From Rhabditoides inermis (lineage: Eukaryota > Nematoda > Chromadorea > Rhabditida > Rhabditidae), in NCBI GenBank assembly GCA_963966185.1, contig CAWZYM010000216.1:759501-823500 (forward strand): a DNA stretch of 64,000 nt, written 5' to 3'. The notes beneath the pieces are model-generated. The model was not told where the DNA came from. It ran no database searches and saw only the letters and a program-made list of their open reading frames with translations. Of the stretch, positions 45,877 through 62,359 are shown piece by piece. Position 1 is the first letter of the stretch. Every line of letters begins with the position of its first letter. Made by a program: the position numbers and the translations under genes.

Positions 45877-46339
45877 ACGCAAACAACTTTCTATTCTTGT
45901 CTTACGAATATCGCGGTCTTGTCTTTTCAGAAGTGAGATTGAGATGCAGACCGTGCCGGACGAGCCACCGCTCGATATGCTGAACACTTTGCTCCAATTA
46001 TGAGTATCATCGCGGAGAAGCAGAAGGAGAAGATGGCAGATTTATTTGAGCATTTTCAGTGACGTCATGTCAACATCATCATACGATCTCGGTTCGTATG
46101 AGGCAGATTTGATTGATATCGGTCTGTTTTCCGACGCGGAAAACGAACTACATGGTTCGTTTCTTGATGAAGTTCCGATGAAACACCTCAAAGAGGTGAA
46201 CTAGCATCTTCAGATCTGATAGATGCGGGGAGGATTGTGCCTACAAGGCAAACCAAGTTTATGTACAGCCTCGTTTTGCGCGCAGAAGAGAGACGGCAGC
46301 TTCCGTCTCTACACCGTCTTCCGGAATCTCAACAAGATG

Positions 46340-46920
46340 ACGACGCCGCTGCACACGGACGGAGAAGAGGCGCTGATCACAAACCGCCAACGCTGACGTG
46401 ACCTGTCTCCACACTGACGATACAGCCGACGCCGCTGCACACGGACGGAGAAGAGGCGCTGATCACAAACCGCCAACGCTGACGTGGCCTGTCTCCACAC
46501 TGACGATGCAGCCGACGCCGCTGCACACGGACGGAGAAGAGGCGCTGATCACAAACCGCCAACGCTGACGTGGCCTGTCTCCACACTGACGATGCAGCCG
46601 ACGCCGCTGCACACGGACGGAGAAGAGGCGCTGATCACAAACCGCCAACGCTGACGTGGCCTGTCTCCACACTGACGATGCAGCCGACGCCGCTGCACAC
46701 GGACGGAGAAGAGGCGCTGATCACAAACCGCCAACGCTGACGTGACCTGTCTCCACACTGACGATGCAGCCGACGCCGCTGCACACGGACGGAGAAGAGG
46801 CGCTGATCACAAACCGCCAACGCTGACGTGGCCTGCCGCTCCACACTGACGATGCAGCCGACTCTGCTGCCCACGGCCGGAGAAGAGGTGCTGATAACAA
46901 ACCACCAACGCTGACGTGGC
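46340..46920. repeat. 86-bp minisatellite inside the LTR element, copy 1
   Basis: About 6.7 units of 86 bp (containing CGCTGCACACGGACGGAGAA and CCAACGCTGACGTG) occupy the place where reverse transcriptase/RNase H would be expected. Repeated minus-strand frames of 60-90 codons are artefacts of the repeat. Confidence 0.9.
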
Positions 46921-46977
46921 CTACTAGAGTGATGCGGTCAGTTGAGAAGATGGAGGTGAACGAGTTCCAGAACGACG

Positions 46978-47536
46978 ATGGATACATCACTACTCTCGCG
47001 GTCTAGAAGAAAGGGCGAGAGACAGCCGGCAGAAGCACGGAGGAGCTACAAGACCCCTGCCATCAAGCCTCTGGACGTAGCGGTGGGCGATAGAATGTAT
47101 CTGATTGAGTTCTTTATTCAGCAGTCACAAGTTGACGCTGCCGTGGCAGGGACAGTATCATGTCATCGAGGTGGAACATCCCTACCTGAAGATCGTCAGT
47201 TGTACTGCTACCGACTTCGTTCCGAAGCGAGTGCACAAGGATCAGGTGAAGAAGTGTTTCAGCTGGACGGACCCATCTGGAGCACTCGCCGCGCACCTCA
47301 AGAGGACGCACCTGCGTGCTGTCAGCGCCGAACACACCGACGTTCCCTGACGCCGACCTGCACCGCCGCTACGCGACGCGGCCGACCCGAACTTGGACAA
47401 GGAGGAGGATTCGACGGAGCAGGAGTTCGTCCGCCAGCCGAACCCGAAGCGCGGACACTACAACCCGCGCACTCGCAAGAATCGCCGTCGGAGAGACGAC
47501 TTCTCTGCCATGGAGACTGTGGATTCGGAGGCGTGA
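46978..47536 (+). pseudogene. Integrase C-terminal domain remnant
   Basis: VAVGDRMYLI and, in the next frame, KLTLPWQGQYHVIEVEHPYL with FVPKRVHKDQVKKCF reproduce the C-terminal integrase segment of gypsy-type Pol. A basic tail follows (PRTRKNRRRRDDF). The two halves are in different frames; catalytic core and zinc finger are absent. Identical at 54347-54905. Confidence 0.65.
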
Positions 47537-47719
47537 GTGGGGTAGAGGGCCAATCTGACTATCCTTTCAGCACGTGCCGATGCTACGAGTAGTTTTGAGT
47601 TGTTTACTTTATGTGTATCTTACGGTTTGGTGTATAACTTTTATTGTAACTATGAGTCTAGTGCGCGCAGCCAGCTGACAGCCGCGGCGTACACTTGTGT
47701 ACGCGAAAAAGCATTTAGA

Positions 47720-47790
47720 GTAGTGTAGATTGCGATTTACGTGGAAGGCCTGTTATCGCCGCCCCAATCCACGTGAATCTCCTCCCTATT
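47720..47790 (+). promoter_or_regulatory. Reiterated hairpin/20-mer module, copy 5
   Basis: GGCCTGTTATCGCCGCCCCA (47747-47766) sits in the loop of an ACGTGGA / TCCACGT stem. A TATGAGTCTAG lies upstream at about 47652-47662. The second element copy is at about 55089-55159. Confidence 0.7.
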
Positions 47791-48225
47791 CTTCTATCAA
47801 TCAGTTGGCTCGTCGTGACACTATTTTTGGCTCACTTTCACTTCGTGGTAAGTCATTTCCAGTATTACTTAGCTTCGTTGTTCATGATGTATTTAAATAC
47901 TTTGCTCAGGTGTGCAACCACGCTCCCGACGAGATGACCGCCCGGTCTCGATTGAATCGTGGCTGTGTGCTCGTCAAACTCGAGACGAACACTAGACGAT
48001 TCTACTGCAGCACGATCAAGTTGAGCCGAGCTAGTGGCAGGACATCAGTTGGGACGCGTGAAGTGTGGTCTGTTCTTTTATATTGTTTTACTTTGTGTAG
48101 TAGTTTGTTACTCTAGTGGGTCGTAAGACACTTGTAGATTTATAATCCTTTCAGGTCTTAGTCGTGGTCGTTTTATGTATGTAGGTGGCATCGCGCGGTG
48201 TCGATGCATTTGTTTGGGGGGGAGG

Positions 48226-48782
48226 TGTCAGCGAGGCGATACGCTATCTCGCTGATGCACTCTCACTCCCGTTGCTCGCTCGAGTGCTAATCTCTCTCTC
48301 TTCCAGTGCCGACAGCACGAGGGGCGGAGCCGACCGGCCGGACTCATCGCCGACCTACCTCTGATCTACCGCGGACGCTGATTGGCCGATAGAAGACTCG
48401 AGAGCGCGCGCCGCCGCCTATATAAACGGACAGCGCGACTGTTCCAGGCTTCAGTATGAGTGCGGCCGATCAAGCCCTCTGAGAGCATCGGTCTCACGAC
48501 CATGGCTTGTTATCGCCGCCCCAAGTCACTCATTCCCTTTTACCGCGTGGTATCATAAACGTGTTCGTGCACTTGTGTTCCTTTCATGTTATTGATATTA
48601 CGGCTGGACGTGGCGCGGTTTGATAGTCGGTGATCTCTCCTTGGTCGTTGTGTTTCTCCCTCGGTCGATCAACCTCTCGGTAGGGATTCCACTGCGAGCC
48701 TTTCGGCTCGTGTGAGTATCTAGCAGGGGGATTATGGGCCATGTCATTCTAGGCATCTCTATGACATCCAAAACCTCTCATT
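48226..48782 (+). repeat. LTR 2 (shared by the two element copies)
   Basis: Same sequence as LTR 1 as far as read. It serves as 3' LTR of copy 1 and 5' LTR of copy 2, with a purine tract directly before it. Confidence 0.85.
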
Positions 48783-51700
48783 GGCAGCAGTCGAGTGGCG
48801 TTTAAATCGCGATTCGTATGGTAGTGGTAGTAGCTGTAGTAGTGGGTTATTTGTTTGTACTCTTTATCTGTTTTCAGCGTCATGAACTGGTTTCAGTATC
48901 GAGTAATCACCATATCGGACGCACCCTACTCGTGTGTTGTGCGCACACACACTTGGAGGGACGGTTGCCGATCCACCGCCGATCGATTGAGATGAACACA
49001 CCCAGGGAGACGTTTCGCCGCAGCCAGGTATAGTTTGTCTATTCTCTCTCTTGTTGTCTAGCAAGCTTGCTTGCGACCTGGCTTGTTACCGCCGCCCCAA
49101 TCCACACAAAATCTTCTCTCTCTCCGTTTTTGGAGTGAATACGCGCGGGCGCAACGGTACAAGTCGGAGGGTCGAGTCGAGTGGACAGGGATGAAGACTG
49201 AAAGGGCGCACGGAGTGAAGAAGAGATGATCGATCTCTCTGTCTCCTCCTCAGGCCGCTCGTACATGAAGGCCAAAGTACACGTGGGTGATACAGTAGAG
49301 TGTGTAGTGTGATACCGCCTCTATGTGTAGTGTGTAGTTTCACCACTCAGTGTCACTTGTTTTTGAGTATTGTTGTTATCGCGCGTTATCAGTCGCAGAT
49401 CTTATCAGTTGTAGACAGCAGCGCGCGCGTTCTATTCGTTTCGGTTCACTGATCACTTTCTCTCTCCCGCTTTCAGTGATCGCGGGCGACTGCCACTTGC
49501 CAGCCGGGCCGATCGATACGAGGGAGGGAGGCATGAGTGTGCCACTCGCCACATGCCCCGCCCACCCCAGCCCGACTGCCACTGCGCGAGATTGTGAGCC
49601 GTCTCGCCGCTGTATTTCTACGATCTGCACGTGCCGCGCAGACGTTCGACATTCTCTTTCGCCATTCTACACTGCGTTAAGGTGTGAGTGGGGTGCATTG
49701 TTGTTGTTTGTTTATTTGTTTTTCTTTTTCTTGTTGCGCGCGGCCGCGTTCATATTTTCTACTTTTGCAACAATTGCATCATGTTCTCGTTTCGGAAATC
49801 GAGAGCATCGATTGATATCAATCGATATCAACCTTTCCGAGCAATCCTTAGCTTCCAATTAGTTACTTTATATGCGCGGTACTATGCGGTTCCGCTGAGG
49901 CGATGAGGAATTAGTAGTCGCATTCTTTTTCGGTACTATTTGTTAGCTATTGGTTGGATGGGCCGCCGGGATAAGTGCGTGGTCGCGTTGAGTCAACGAG
50001 AAACCGTCTGCGGGCGGAAGGTTGCGGCGAGCCGGGCCACCACCCCCGGTTGGTGAACGTCTTTTGGTATCAATTAGCATTGAGGGTCTAGACATCAGTC
50101 GTTAATTGTTATCAATTGTTCTTTTGTATTGCCTCATGTGAGGGCATTGACCACGTCTTCACATGAGTGGGGTTTTGCTGAAATTGAGAAAATCCAGCTG
50201 GTCGGATTTTCCCTTTGGTGGATTATTCGCGCGTGTTTTCTTTTGACGTCTCGTGGATGGTTCCGCGCGGGCTCACGTGTGCCAATGCGAGGTAACCTAC
50301 CCGTGATGGCCAGAGCGCCCGTAGGGATGGGATGCATAATGATCCCTGCCCCTCCGTTAAACCAAACTAAACCCACACGAGGTCTATTCGGTTAGCATTA
50401 GAGGCCGAAGCTGCTTGTGGACTCAAGCACCAGACGCTAGCCATGAGCCCGCCTATCACGTTAAGAATAAGAATAGGTGAGAGCGCACTATAGTAGTGGT
50501 ATGTTGGACAGTAGTGGAACTATTCGGAGCTTTGTCTTTGATAGAGCGGTCGATAGTTTTGCCTGCTCCGCGATACAAAAGGGACACATGGGGACCCTAC
50601 TTGTCAGCATATGCGCTATTATGGGAAAGGATGTTGGATGGTGGATCACGGGGGACTTCGCTCGTGGAGTAGCAACGTGGTCTCACCGCCCTTCATCAGG
50701 GTTTTTCTTTTCTTCTCTTTAAATATTCTGTCTGTCTTTCTCTCTCTTTTCTGATTATTCATATTCATATTGTCGGTGTTCGCGTGTTTTCTCGAATGTT
50801 GCCCGCGTTCTTTTGTCATCATTTCGCGGCTCGCGCGCGCTTCCTTGAACTTCAACCCTTCTATTTGCAGGGGCTCTTCTCTAGAGTGGCGCGTCTCTCT
50901 CGTCAGGTAAGTTTGGAATAAGGTAAGTTGTATCTGTCTCTTGTGTCTAGTGAGCTCGCTCACGCCCTGGCTTGTTATCGCCGCTCCACGTTAACCAAAC
51001 TTCCTCCTTTCTTTCATCTTATTCACTCTTGTGATGCGCGGGATATGCGGATTTTAATGGACGAGTTGCAGTTATGCCACGAAATCTATTACTCCGAGGC
51101 GCTCGACTTTTGACGAAGGGCCGAGCACGAGCGAAAGATCTTACTTTCAGGATCGGCGCGTTGCACAACAACACTGGCGGCGCCTTCGACCAGCTCTCCA
51201 AGCGAGCTGACTGCGAGATTCGTTCTCCCCGGCGGCACCAAGAGGCAATAGCTGAAACAGGTGAACGATCATGCGCGATACGATACAGGGTCAGTACTTC
51301 AACGACGCGATTGCGGAGGTGAACGAGATCAAGATGACGGAAGACGATGTTGTGGTGATGATGCGCGAGATGCCGATGACAACTTTGGCGAGCTTCGATG
51401 GGTCGAATCCCATGAGATTTCCAATCGTGTGTACCCGTCTACCAGATGAAGGCTGCGCGGATATGAAGGACGCGGAGCTGTAACAGATGCGACAACGTGC
51501 CCGCCGCCTGAGACAAGTTCAAGCGCAGCAGCGACGATCTGTACGACAAGATGCTCAGCCACGTCTACTGCGAACGTTCTAGTCGTCGACGCGGGGCGCC
51601 AGACGGTCCGCCAAATGGCTCGCCAGCGCAATCAGCCCGCTCATCGACATGTTCGCACTCGTTAAGGTGATTCCTGCAACGGCCGAAGCCCACTCGTGTG

Positions 51701-54700
51701 GACATCAAGGTCTGCTCTGGTCGTCATCAACAACGGAGGTATTCTGGGTACTATGGCTCTCTTCCTGTTCATTTCTTGGATTTCGGCGTGCCGCGGATAT
51801 GTGACTTATGCTGCTTTCAGGTACTTCCAGCATAGGAGGAATGAGCCGCAGACGGAGTCGTCCCTGCAGACCGACATCACTGGAAAGGTCGAGGATGCGG
51901 GCACGACACCTGCCGAGTCGCCTTCGGATTCGTTCGATGGGCCGGAGTACGACGACTACGTGTTTACCGACTCTGTGATGGACAGCAGCGGACAGATGAG
52001 CGACGACATGCTTCTCTCTATTCTCTGCCCCGCCCTCTCCGATGCTGGAGTGATTCCGGACGAAGTGGAAGAGGATCCGCGTTTCAACGACAAGGAGGAC
52101 TATCTGCCATGGTCGCGGGATCCGGCCGTGTTCGAGGACTCGGTAGACGAGGACATATAGAAGAAGGAGGACGACGAGTTCGAGATGCAGCAGGTGAGTG
52201 ACTATAATATCACTTTGAAGATGAGGACGCGTTCACGCCTCCGAAGCTGCCCCCTTTCCTCATACGAGGAGGAGGAGTACGAGAAGACGGAGGATGACGT
52301 GGTTCCTTCTCTCGATGAGAACGACGACTACAAGGAGGTCGCGGAGACACCCGCAACCGATGAGAGCAGCGACGAGAACTACAAGGAGGCTGCAGAAGCT
52401 CCGTCGGACGATGACGTCATGGTCGAGGTACTTGATGTGTTGCGCGCCGCCGAGGATAATGACGATCTTTTTAGCTGTCAGGTTCCGTGTGAGGTGAACG
52501 GGTGCCGCATGTTGGTACCGACTCTGGGTGCCGCATGTTGGTACTGTTCGACACCGGCGCCAACATCAACATGTGCCACTCATCAGTGGCGCCTATCATC
52601 GGTGTGTTTCAGATGGACTTGCCGACGACACGCCAAGCTCAAGGCGAATGTCAAAGTCAGCTTCCACGGAAGGAAGACGGTGGACGTGAAGCTCAACGGA
52701 GTGAACTACCCCACTGTGCTCATCTCCCACTACATGGCCAAGCCAAGGGACGACGCCGGATTCCAGCTCATTTTTGGAAATGAGTTTCTCCGCAAGCTAC
52801 CTCACTGATCCATGGACTACGACCACAGAAGATTCGAGATGGAGGGACGCATCGTCACTTTGATCGAGGTTCCGATTCAGAAGGTGGAGAAGGCTAAGTT
52901 GGTTGCGACGCGCACTCAGTTGATTAAGGCAGGATATGAGTCATTCATTGATTGCAGCGTGCGGACAGGACGGGTGAAGGTGACGGAGTGGTGCACGGAC
53001 GGACTTGGATTTGTCAAGCATCAGCTCACCGACGTTGTTGCCCATGGACGGAGGAGAGGTACTCATCGCCAACTGCCCAACGCGGACGCGGTCGTCTACA
53101 AGGGACAGCACACTGCCGATGTGGTGACCTGTTTCCGAGCGTGTGATGACGTCGTCCAGGTGCGGTTTTAGTACTGGTGAGTTTGTCTCTTCCTCCTCTC
53201 TGTCTAGTGAGCTTGCTCGCGACCCTGGCTTGTCATCGCCGCCCAACGCAAACAACTTTCTATTCTTGTCTTACGAATATCGCGGTCTTGTCTTTTCAGA
53301 AGTGAGATTGAGATGCAGACCGTGCCGGACGAGCCACCGCTCGATATGCTGAACACTTTGCTCCAATTATGAGTATCATCGCGGAGAAGCAGAAGGAGAA
53401 GATGGCAGATTTATTTGAGCATTTTCAGTGACGTCATGTCAACATCATCATACGATCTCGGTTCGTATGAGGCAGATTTGATTGATATCGGTCTGTTTTC
53501 CGACGCGGAAAACGAACTACATGGTTCGTTTCTTGATGAAGTTCCGATGAAACACCTCAAAGAGGTGAACTAGCATCTTCAGATCTGATAGATGCGGGGA
53601 GGATTGTGCCTACAAGGCAAACCAAGTTTATGTACAGCCTCGTTTTGCGCGCAGAAGAGAGACGGCAGCTTCCGTCTCTACACCGTCTTCCGGAATCTCA
53701 ACAAGATGACGACGCCGCTGCACACGGACGGAGAAGAGGCGCTGATCACAAACCGCCAACGCTGACGTGACCTGTCTCCACACTGACGATACAGCCGACG
53801 CCGCTGCACACGGACGGAGAAGAGGCGCTGATCACAAACCGCCAACGCTGACGTGGCCTGTCTCCACACTGACGATGCAGCCGACGCCGCTGCACACGGA
53901 CGGAGAAGAGGCGCTGATCACAAACCGCCAACGCTGACGTGGCCTGTCTCCACACTGACGATGCAGCCGACGCCGCTGCAGACGGACGGAGAAGAGGCGC
54001 TGATCACAAACCGCCAACGCTGACGTGGCCTGTCTCCACACTGACGATGCAGCCGACGCCGCTGCACACGGACGGAGAAGAGGCGCTGATCACAAACCGC
54101 CAACGCTGACGTGACCTGTCTCCACACTGACGATGCAGCCGACGCCGCTGCACACGGACGGAGAAGAGGCGCTGATCACAAACCGCCAACGCTGACGTGG
54201 CCTGCCGCTCCACACTGACGATGCAGCCGACTCTGCTGCCCACGGCCGGAGAAGAGGTGCTGATAACAAACCACCAACGCTGACGTGGCCTACTAGAGTG
54301 ATGCGGTCAGTTGAGAAGATGGAGGTGAACGAGTTCCAGAACGACGATGGATACATCACTACTCTCGCGGTCTAGAAGAAAGGGCGAGAGACAGCCGGCA
54401 GAAGCACGGAGGAGCTACAAGACCCCTGCCATCAAGCCTCTGGACGTAGCGGTGGGCGATAGAATGTATCTGATTGAGTTCTTTATTCAGCAGTCACAAG
54501 TTGACGCTGCCGTGGCAGGGACAGTATCATGTCATCGAGGTGGAACATCCCTACCTGAAGATCGTCAGTTGTACTGCTACCGACTTCGTTCCGAAGCGAG
54601 TGCACAAGGATCAGGTGAAGAAGTGTTTCAGCTGGACGGACCCATCTGGAGCACTCGCCGCGCACCTCAAGAGGACGCACCTGCGTGCTGTCAGCGCCGA

Positions 54701-55594
54701 ACACACCGACGTTCCCTGACGCCGACCTGCACCGCCGCTACGCGACGCGGCCGACCCGAACTTGGACAAGGAGGAGGATTCGACGGAGCAGGAGTTCGTC
54801 CGCCAGCCGAACCCGAAGCGCGGACACTACAACCCGCGCACTCGCAAGAATCGCCGTCGGAGAGACGACTTCTCTGCCATGGAGACTGTGGATTCGGAGG
54901 CGTGAGTGGGGTAGAGGGCCAATCTGACTATCCTTTCAGCACGTGCCGATGCTACGAGTAGTTTTGAGTTGTTTACTTTATGTGTATCTTACGGTTTGGT
55001 GTATAACTTTTATTGTAACTATGAGTCTAGTGCGCGCAGCCAGCTGACAGCCGCGGCGTACACTTGTGTACGCGAAAAAGCATTTAGAGTAGTGTAGATT
55101 GCGATTTACGTGGAAGGCCTGTTATCGCCGCCCCAATCCACGTGAATCTCCTCCCTATTCTTCTATCAATCAGTTGGCTCGTCGTGACACTATTTTTGGC
55201 TCACTTTCACTTCGTGGTAAGTCATTTCCAGTATTACTTAGCTTCGTTGTTCATGATGTATTTAAATACTTTGCTCAGGTGTGCAACCACGCTCCCGACG
55301 AGATGACCGCCCGGTCTCGATTGAATCGTGGCTGTGTGCTCGTCAAACTCGAGACGAACACTAGACGATTCTACTGCAGCACGATCAAGTTGAGCCGAGC
55401 TAGTGGCAGGACATCAGTTGGGACGCGTGAAGTGTGGTCTGTTCTTTTATATTGTTTTACTTTGTGTAGTAGTTTGTTACTCTAGTGGGTCGTAAGACAC
55501 TTGTAGATTTATAATCCTTTCAGGTCTTAGTCGTGGTCGTTTTATGTATGTAGGTGGCATCGCGCGGTGTCGATGCATTTGTTTGGGGGGGAGG
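48783..55594 (+). mobile_element. Internal region of LTR element copy 2
   Basis: Repeats 41414-48225 at +7,369 bp, with the two substitutions noted for the dimer. It contains second copies of all remnants, the 86-bp minisatellite (about 53709-54289) and the four internal hairpin/20-mer modules. Confidence 0.9.
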
Positions 55595-56151
55595 TGTCAG
55601 CGAGGCGATACGCTATCTCGCTGATGCACTCTCACTCCCGTTGCTCGCTCGAGTGCTAATCTCTCTCTCTTCCAGTGCCGACAGCACGAGGGGCGGAGCC
55701 GACCGGCCGGACTCATCGCCGACCTACCTCTGATCTACCGCGGACGCTGATTGGCCGATAGAAGACTCGAGAGCGCGCGCCGCCGCCTATATAAACGGAC
55801 AGCGCGACTGTTCCAGGCTTCAGTATGAGTGCGGCCGATCAAGCCCTCTGAGAGCATCGGTCTCACGACCATGGCTTGTTATCGCCGCCCCAAGTCACTC
55901 ATTCCCTTTTACCGCGTGGTATCATAAACGTGTTCGTGCACTTGTGTTCCTTTCATGTTATTGATATTACGGCTGGACGTGGCGCGGTTTGATAGTCGGT
56001 GATCTCTCCTTGGTCGTTGTGTTTCTCCCTCGGTCGATCAACCTCTCGGTAGGGATTCCACTGCGAGCCTTTCGGCTCGTGTGAGTATCTAGCAGGGGGA
56101 TTATGGGCCATGTCATTCTAGGCATCTCTATGACATCCAAAACCTCTCATT
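55595..56151 (+). repeat. LTR 3
   Basis: Third LTR; unique flanking sequence starts with AAAGTTATTCC. Confidence 0.85.
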
Positions 56152-56721
56152 AAAGTTATTCCACAAAAACCTCGTAATGACCCTGTTTATGCATAGATTT
56201 CTTGTCATTTCTCGTCTGCCTGAACGACCGCCAAGATTTGCTGTACCGTGAAAATGGGGAATACCCTTTAAAAACGCATTCGACTGTGCAACTAACCGGG
56301 CCGTGCCATGGAGTGATTACCAAAAAGAGATCGGAGGCTTTCCTGGAATTGAGAATTGTGGACTGATCTTCCACACCGATCGGCTGCCATTTGCCATTGA
56401 AAATCGGACACTGCACTGGCATTTGAAAAACGTACTAAAAGCATACAATTTTTTTCGCGCGAGATAAGTAAGTGAATGATTACTGATTTTCAAATGTTAA
56501 GTGATGATAAAACACCTAAGACAATGCACCTCACGACTCTCGATCCCACGTGTCAAAAACCAAAATCGGATATTCAAATTCAAATGTCAAATCTGTTCTT
56601 GAACTATCCATGCCACACATCAAAAGAACACGTGTTTATCGCCGGGTCTCGAATAAATTACATTTACACATACACAACGCATTCACTGTACAAGTATGCC
56701 ACCAGTCGACTCCTCTCCTCC
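56152..56721. other. Flank between the LTR element and the Rpt3 gene
   Basis: A minus-strand open frame (56156-56422; PVQCPIFNGKWQPIG, TPWHGPVSCTVECVFKGYSP) has an acceptor-like TGCTTTTAG before it and a GTACAG donor after FSR, so it may be an exon of a gene split by the LTR insertion. No family recognised. Confidence 0.35.
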
Positions 56722-60529
<3,808 letters not shown>

Positions 60530-61502
60530 TGTGATTGAGGTGCTACCTGAAACATGTATGTATTACTATACGTTTATCGACATGTACGAATAACTAAAAA
60601 GTAAAAACTATGCGAACAATTAAAAATAAACACAAAAATGCAAAATATCCGTTCTAAAAGTGGGCGGAGCTTTGAAAATCATCACGCGCTAAACAACGTA
60701 AGATGAGCCATTGACGGACTAGAAAAATGTAGCTCTGTGTGTGTGGTCTGATTTGCTAACGAACTCATACTTCGAAGTCTAATTTTCATATCATTAGTTG
60801 TTCTCATCGTATCAATGTGTTGTATGTTTCTACTCACGAAATTCAAAAGTATTTTTCAACAATGCACACTGGAATAATCCATAAATGCCACTTGAACGTT
60901 GAAAGATCAATACTGGCCCGTCATGATTTTCTCGCCTTAGTGCTCTCGTCTCATGCGGTTTTGTTGAATAAACAACTGACCGTATAACCATTCTTTTTTG
61001 TACTACTTGTTATGTCATTGTCGCTCAACCACGTCGTGTTACTTGATAAGCTTTTGATACAAAGTTTTGCTTGCCGATTGCTCTTCTTACCTTCCTTTCC
61101 TTTTCACACCTCAGTTTTTCGCGTATACCGCATCACTTTCTCGATTAGATTATTTTCTTATATAAATATAAAAACGTGCTTCGTACACGCTTGAATCTAT
61201 GTATGACATTTCGAATTTGTTTCCGAAAAACAGTACAATACGTCACACTGTATATATAACCTCTTAGTGTATTTCAATCTACATATCTGTCTTGAATGTC
61301 TGTCTGACAAAAATGCGCAAAGTCGGCATACAGTCGTAGTTTGCATTTGCATCCACCTTTCACCGGGTTGCGTCAGTGGGGACATCCCGTCTCTCTTCTC
61401 TCTCACCGCGCGCCGCTCGCGCCCCGCCCACTCGGTCCCAGCGATAGCAGAGTCAGTGCCTTCCCCATTCCCCCCACCACCAACCCCATTCACCACCCAA
61501 CC
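60530..61502. promoter_or_regulatory. Divergent intergenic region
   Basis: 973 bp between the start codons of Rpt3 (minus) and the gene at 61503 (plus). A GC-rich, CACCGCGCGCCG-containing stretch lies just upstream of the plus gene. No TATA box was recognised with confidence on either side. Confidence 0.45.
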
Positions 61503-62309
61503 ATGGGTAACGTCGAGTCACAAAAAGACGACAAAAAGACGAATGCCTTCGTCGCGCTCTCCGCAAAGGTAACACCATTATTCATCTTCCTTATCTTTTT
61601 ATGCGCGCTTGCTTAACTTGCTCATTCCGAAAACTGCCTCTCTCCACACCTGATAAGGGATATGGTGAATGGCAAGAGTAAACTATCGTATGTTTACTCC
61701 GTCATCCGTTTTCGTCTACCCCTGGCATCATTACTGCACTTTACTCGATTGGTGTTGTTGTTGCTACCCGTGCGGGTGCCGGTTGCATTTCTGATCGGGA
61801 CGTGATTTCGAAACGTCTCGTCCTCACACCACCTAATCTCTCTATTATACAACCATCACCTTTCGCCTGCTTTTTGTAGCGTATACAATGTCCAGCCAAC
61901 ACCATCACATCACCAAACAGTGCTCGCGCGTGGTTTTTTCCACTGCCGCCGATAGTTGATACCGTGATATATGATAATGATAGCGATGGCACGGTTTGGT
62001 ATGTCCGCGGACGCACCCAAACACGTCATAGCATTGCCTAAACATTCCATTTTAGCCCTGCTGCTGTGCCAGCGGTGAATCTATAAGGACGTGCCTTGGT
62101 TGTAGTGGTTGCCATGTTGCACTGCGTATACAGGGTCCAATAGAATCACCCTATTTGTGGGAAATTCCCTCTGAATTCACTCGCTGTCCGCTGTCAAAAG
62201 TCAATTATTTTTTTTATTGCGAGTCAATGGAATGTGTAATCACGCGGTCAAGAGGTGCTTCTGTAAACGGCAATATGCGTGTACCTCCAATTATCTGTTT
62301 TACTCCCCT

Positions 62310-62359
<50 letters not shown>

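Larger units (their letters stand above)
40857..56151 (+). mobile_element. Tandem dimer of a non-autonomous Ty3/gypsy-like LTR retrotransposon
   Basis: LTR-internal-LTR-internal-LTR with an exact 7,369-bp period. LTRs at 40857-41413, 48226-48782 and 55595-56151 (557 bp, TGTCAGCG...CTCTCATT). A purine tract GGGGGGGAGG precedes the second and third LTRs. Only one 4-bp duplication (AAAG) flanks the whole dimer. I noticed two differences between copies: T/C at 44882/52251 and C/G at 46612/53981. The internal region keeps Gag/protease and C-terminal integrase remnants, but reverse transcriptase, RNase H and the integrase core are absent, so movement would need proteins supplied in trans. Confidence 0.85.

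Noticed and set aside
46309..46990. Overlapping 63-89 codon minus-strand frames, repeated at +7,369
   Set aside because: Translations of the 86-bp minisatellite.
40857..56151. Two independent insertions of the same LTR element
   Set aside because: The middle LTR is shared, the spacing is exactly one period, and no target duplication separates the copies.
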